From Paracoccus lutimaris (lineage in GTDB: Bacteria; Pseudomonadota; Alphaproteobacteria; Rhodobacterales; Rhodobacteraceae), in the NCBI RefSeq assembly GCF_003337565.1, contig NZ_QPJL01000010.1:90969-154968 (forward strand): a stretch of 64,000 nt of DNA. Reading direction: 5' to 3'. The position numbers were made by a program, and so were the translations under genes. The notes beneath the pieces were generated by a model. The model made no database searches and was not told the origin of the DNA. It saw nothing but the letters and a program-made list of their open reading frames with translations. This document shows, one piece after another, positions 63,360 to 64,000 of this stretch; the first letter of the stretch is position 1; each line of letters opens with the position of its first letter.

Positions 63360-63669
63360 TGGGCGCGGCCTCATGCTCGGGCACATAGCCGACAACCTGC
63401 CGCTTCACGCCAGACAGCAGGTCGGTCACGCCGAACGGAAGCTGGTAGGCGCTGGCGAAGGTGACGGCCTCGCGCGCCTCATACTGATGCGCCACCAACA
63501 GCAGCACGGCTTGCACCATCAGCACGTTGCCCGCGTCAAACGGCAGGCCGGTATAGGACGCCACCCACGCCTCGGCGACGTTGCCATAATGGGTCAGGAT
63601 CGTGTCGTCGGCAGTTTCATCGGGCAGAAAGTTCAGATGCGCCCGGACAAGGGCAGCAGGGATCGGCAT
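63352..63669 (-). CDS. Phage head-tail connector protein (gp6-like)
   Basis: A 105-residue protein of the phage gp6-like head-tail connector family: M-P-I-P-A-A-L-V-R-A-H-L-N-F, then Y-G-N-V-A-E-A-W-V-A-S-Y-T-G, and a C-terminal L-L-S-G-V-K-R-Q-V. It is the first structural gene left of the tail block; the capsid, portal and terminase genes that should precede it are not in the window. Confidence 0.75.
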   Translation of the reverse strand: MPIPAALVRAHLNFLPDETADDTILTHYGNVAEAWVASYTGLPFDAGNVLMVQAVLLLVAHQYEAREAVTFASAYQLPFGVTDLLSGVKRQVVGYVPEHEAAPNG

Positions 63670-63907
63670 AGCGGGTCACTCGTAAAACACAGCACTCATA
63701 ACATAGTGTTATGTTATCACATCACAACCAGCAGAAAAAGTTATATTCCGCCTGTCTTGCGCGTGCCTCCCCCCGCCGGTTGCCGACATGGGGCGGAAGT
63801 TCGGGGGTAGGCCCCGGCTCATCTCTTCATATCTCTCCGGAGTCGCTCAACCCGCGAGTGTTTACAGAATCAACAAACTCCCTTGTGCGTGTGCAGTAGG
63901 CACTCTA
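63670..63907. other. Gap between phage remnant and IS element
   Basis: No gene. An 8-4-8 AT-rich palindrome (63698-63717) lies 29 bases upstream of the connector gene. The rest, 63720-63907, is ordinary with no recognised structure. Confidence 0.5.
63698..63717. promoter_or_regulatory. AT-rich 8-4-8 palindrome upstream of phage genes
   Basis: ATAACATA-GTGT-TATGTTAT. Its position before the first minus-strand phage gene suggests an operator or a small recombination site. Confidence 0.45.
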
Positions 63908-64000
63908 GGTGGTGTTGACAAAAGGGATTCACAGGGTGGCCTGATCGTGATTCAAGCTGGTACCTGCAATGGAGACCAGATTGGCACGAGACCTGATGTC
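63908..64000 (+). mobile_element. IS5-family (IS427-type) element, left end, truncated by window
   Basis: The sequence GGTGGTGTTGACAAAAGGG begins right after CTA and looks like an IS427-group terminal repeat, followed by a spacer and a transposase start. Inverted repeat identity and the target duplication need the other end, which is outside the window. Confidence 0.65.
63981..64000 (+). CDS. IS5/IS427 transposase, first codons only
   Basis: TTG at 63981 preceded by GGAGACCAGA starts M-A-R-D-L-M-S, the usual N-terminus of the orfA of IS427-group elements. Only seven codons are visible. Confidence 0.6.

Noticed and set aside
61262..63669. Functional gene transfer agent tail cluster
   Set aside because: Major tail protein, chaperone, tape-measure N-terminus and all tail-tip genes are missing, and a fusion junction is visible.

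Overview
Organism. The window is dense, GC-rich alphaproteobacterial chromosome. It carries ctrA next to sciP (DUF1153), a DUF3422 protein, trmFO, a single-chain PntA with PntB, SelO and an IS427-type transposase start. Gene content and codon use fit the Rhodobacterales, most likely Paracoccus or a close relative; the genus is an inference from memory, not from a search. Layout. 1-6.9 kb: a glyoxylate/hydroxypyruvate reductase cut by the window edge, fused GDP-mannose enzyme ManC/AlgA, an NMT1/THI5-like binding protein, YitT, an ArsC/Spx-family protein coupled to a 24-residue lipoprotein, DUF3422, an L,D-transpeptidase and an orphan. 6.9-14.2 kb (mostly minus): pntAB, D-lyxose isomerase, a membrane methyltransferase coupled to malate synthase G, and an Ala-rich repeat protein. 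14.4-25.4 kb: pepN, a PlsC-like acyltransferase, obgE-proB, an SMR pump, selO, an EEP-family protein, enolase and an EamA transporter. 25.4-33.1 kb: an overlapping cysS-cimA-phytoene-synthase-like chain, two small proteins and a potABC-type ABC transporter without a binding protein. 33.2-40.5 kb: rmuC, an FMN reductase, rpoD, dnaG and a TetR regulator. 40.6-47.1 kb: lipoprotein, lldD, acyltransferase-3, rplY, trmFO, gluQ, hisI and an IscU-like scaffold. 47.2-53.0 kb (minus): an unannotated 31-residue membrane protein behind a LexA-type box, then recG, ligA, ctrA and sciP. 53.1-58.1 kb: mnmA, sufE, lipoprotein, GNAT, rpmA, rplU and a CoA-transferase family III enzyme. 58.1-64.0 kb: a lower-density foreign segment starting at a 3' tRNA fragment. 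It holds hypothetical genes, about 1.1 kb without a gene but rich in palindromes, a tail block of a lambdoid/HK97-type phage with an internal deletion, and the first bases of an IS5/IS427 element. How the genes work together. Many neighbours overlap by ATGA, GTGA or TGATG, so translational coupling is frequent (lipoprotein-arsC, glcB-methyltransferase, obgE-proB, cysS-cimA-phytoene synthase, potB-potC-potA, ligA-recG). A cell-cycle and DNA-integrity theme recurs: ctrA with its own CtrA-like box, sciP, a cluster of six GANTC (CcrM) sites upstream of rpoD, recG/ligA/dnaG/rmuC, and the candidate SOS-controlled 31-residue membrane protein. That last item is the strongest candidate for something undescribed; its size, topology and LexA-type promoter resemble the Caulobacter SOS division inhibitor SidA. 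All positions were read by eye; no search or folding program was run.
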